Shown piece by piece: positions 63,014 through 64,000 of a DNA stretch of 64,000 bases; positions within the stretch are counted from its first letter, which is position 1; each line of letters starts with the position of its first letter. The position numbers and the translations under genes were made by a program. The notes below the pieces were generated by a model that did no database searches, was not told the DNA's origin, and saw only the letters and a program-made list of their open reading frames with translations. Origin of the DNA: Atopobiaceae bacterium UBA1367 (GTDB taxonomy: Bacteria; Actinomycetota; Coriobacteriia; Coriobacteriales; Atopobiaceae); assembly GCA_002305995.1 (NCBI GenBank), contig DBRN01000006.1, positions 168,889 through 232,888 on the forward strand, written 5' to 3'.

Positions 63014-63544
63014 TCAATCTTGAGTACTCCTTTTCTTTTCTCGCCTCATGGACAACTCAATGGCCTTAGAAACGCTCTCTCTCATGCTGGTCGGTACGGT
63101 GGCGGCGAGGGTCGAAACCTCCTGGCGCTCCTGTTCCGACAGATCGGGAAGCCCTGCTGTCGCAGGGGAGGCCTCCGTTCTGGCGATCCGTGCCATACGG
63201 GATCCCTCGCGTGACGGCAGGAACTCTATGCCTGAGACCTCAAGGCCCACGTTGGCGAGACGGGCGAGGTATATGTCCTTGTTCACGCCGAAGTCGGTTG
63301 CCATGGCATGCGAGTCGACGTACACCCCGAGGATGGGCGCCGCGTCGGGCCTGCGGGGCCGCTTGAGGAAGACGCCGGTCGTGTGCGTGCGCTCACGGTC
63401 TCCGTTGGCTCGATACCAGGCTGCAGCGGCGCGCTGGGCGGCTGTCATCTTGGCCGCCATCTGGGTGTCGACCACCGTCCTCATGAGATGGTCGAGACCC
63501 ATAGGCCGCTCGGTGCCAAACTCGAGCTCCCACTCAGTTGCCAA
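63014..63544 (-). CDS. DUF721/DciA-like protein
   Basis: A basic protein of up to 176 residues between recF and gyrB, the usual place for the actinobacterial DUF721/DciA family, which helps load the replicative helicase. Features include an alpha-rich N-terminus (LDHLMRTVVDTQMAAK), an AAWYRANGDRERTHTTG segment, and a C-terminal EQERQEVSTLAATVPTSMRES helix. The start is unsure: the TTG at 63544 overlaps the recF stop and has no good ribosome site; ATG 63502 is the next. The DciA call rests on location and composition rather than a clear motif. Confidence 0.7.
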   Translation of the reverse strand: MATEWELEFGTERPMGLDHLMRTVVDTQMAAKMTAAQRAAAAWYRANGDRERTHTTGVFLKRPRRPDAAPILGVYVDSHAMATDFGVNKDIYLARLANVGLEVSGIEFLPSREGSRMARIARTEASPATAGLPDLSEQERQEVSTLAATVPTSMRESVSKAIELSMRREKKRSTQD

Positions 63545-64000
63545 AGCCCACCACCTTAGACGCAGCCAGCAGGTCGGGTGAGAAGTATCCGAGGTTGGTG
63601 GTGGTGACCACCGTCTGGATGTCCTCCTGCACGAACTCGACGACCGCCGCGCGCCGGCGTTCGTCGAGCTCGCTCATCACGTCATCGAGAAGAAGCAGCG
63701 GCCTCTCGCCGAGAATCTCTGCGGAGAGATCGACCTCGGCCATCTTCCACGCAAGCACCACCGACCGCTGCTGGCCCTGCGATCCGAAGCTTCGGGCGTC
63801 GCGCCCGTCTATCGTGAAGGAGAGGTCGTCCCGGTGAGGGCCGACGAGCGTCTGCTGGCGACGCAGGTCGTCGGAGCGGCCCTCGGCAAGGCGCTGGAGC
63901 ATGCGTGCCGTGAGGTCGTCGCGAGACATGCCCATGACGTCATCCCCCAGCGAGCACTCATAGGCGCAGCGGAGCGCCTCGCCATCGCAGATGCGCCCAT
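63534..64000 (-). CDS. recF: DNA replication and repair protein RecF, C-terminal part (runs off right edge)
   Basis: The last 154 codons of RecF, an SMC-like ATPase for loading RecR/RecO repair complexes. The ABC-type signature SFGSQGQQRSVVLAWKMAE and Walker B LLLLDDVMSELDE are intact, as is the closing VVGFGN. The frame continues without a stop to base 64000, so the start is outside. It overlaps the DciA-like gene. Confidence 0.95.
   Translation of the reverse strand, partial: GRICDGEALRCAYECSLGDDVMGMSRDDLTARMLQRLAEGRSDDLRRQQTLVGPHRDDLSFTIDGRDARSFGSQGQQRSVVLAWKMAEVDLSAEILGERPLLLLDDVMSELDERRRAAVVEFVQEDIQTVVTTTNLGYFSPDLLAASKVVGFGN

Overview
The window is high-GC bacterial DNA, apart from a few short AT-rich islands. 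It looks like an actinobacterium of the Coriobacteriia, probably an Olsenella/Atopobiaceae-type anaerobe. The evidence is the GC-rich codon use, an indolepyruvate:ferredoxin oxidoreductase, the rpsF-ssb-rpsR-DUF2232-rplI-dnaB order, and a recF-dciA-gyrB-gyrA block at the right edge. The genus is inference. The chromosomal origin probably lies just beyond base 64000, since recF runs off that edge and reads leftward; dnaA and dnaN are not in the window.

Left part, 1-31.4 kb: mostly housekeeping and metabolism. A YfcE-type phosphodiesterase overlaps a pentapeptide-repeat gene. A leftward group then carries metA, an acyl-CoA ligase and iorA-iorB, suggesting 2-oxo-acid fermentation next to methionine synthesis. 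A DEAD-box helicase follows, then a small AT-rich two-gene island (8.6-9.5 kb) with an in-frame stop in a would-be signal peptide. Next come threonine dehydratase, tadA, a PfkB sugar kinase, tRNA-Ser, LemA, a pyridoxal kinase, a membrane protein, an ABC exporter and a Nudix hydrolase. The purD, purA, dnaB, rplI, DUF2232, rpsR, ssb and rpsF genes all read leftward. Between rplI and dnaB lies a 484-base noncoding stretch with several hairpins, TCAACA repeats and a candidate structured RNA. Two tRNA-Ser genes, typA and a wecE-like sugar aminotransferase close this part.

Middle part, 31.5-44.1 kb: an accessory surface region. Two very large secreted proteins built on ricin-type beta-trefoil repeats, one ending in a transglutaminase-like domain and one in an L,D-transpeptidase, bracket a small biosynthetic locus. 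That locus holds a PLP aminotransferase, two paralogous ATP-grasp ligases, a third ATP-grasp protein, a GNAT acetyltransferase and a membrane-anchored glycosyltransferase. I regard this as the best candidate for an undescribed system: it could make an amino-acid-decorated surface compound.

Right part, 44.3-57 kb: a leftward, mostly overlapping polysaccharide operon with five further family 2 glycosyltransferases, two large polytopic membrane proteins, a flippase, a sugar aminotransferase, a DUF2304 protein, an RmlC epimerase and two tiny SMR-like membrane proteins. tRNA-Ala and tRNA-Ile, a DUF151 protein, gyrA, gyrB, a DciA-like gene and partial recF finish the window.
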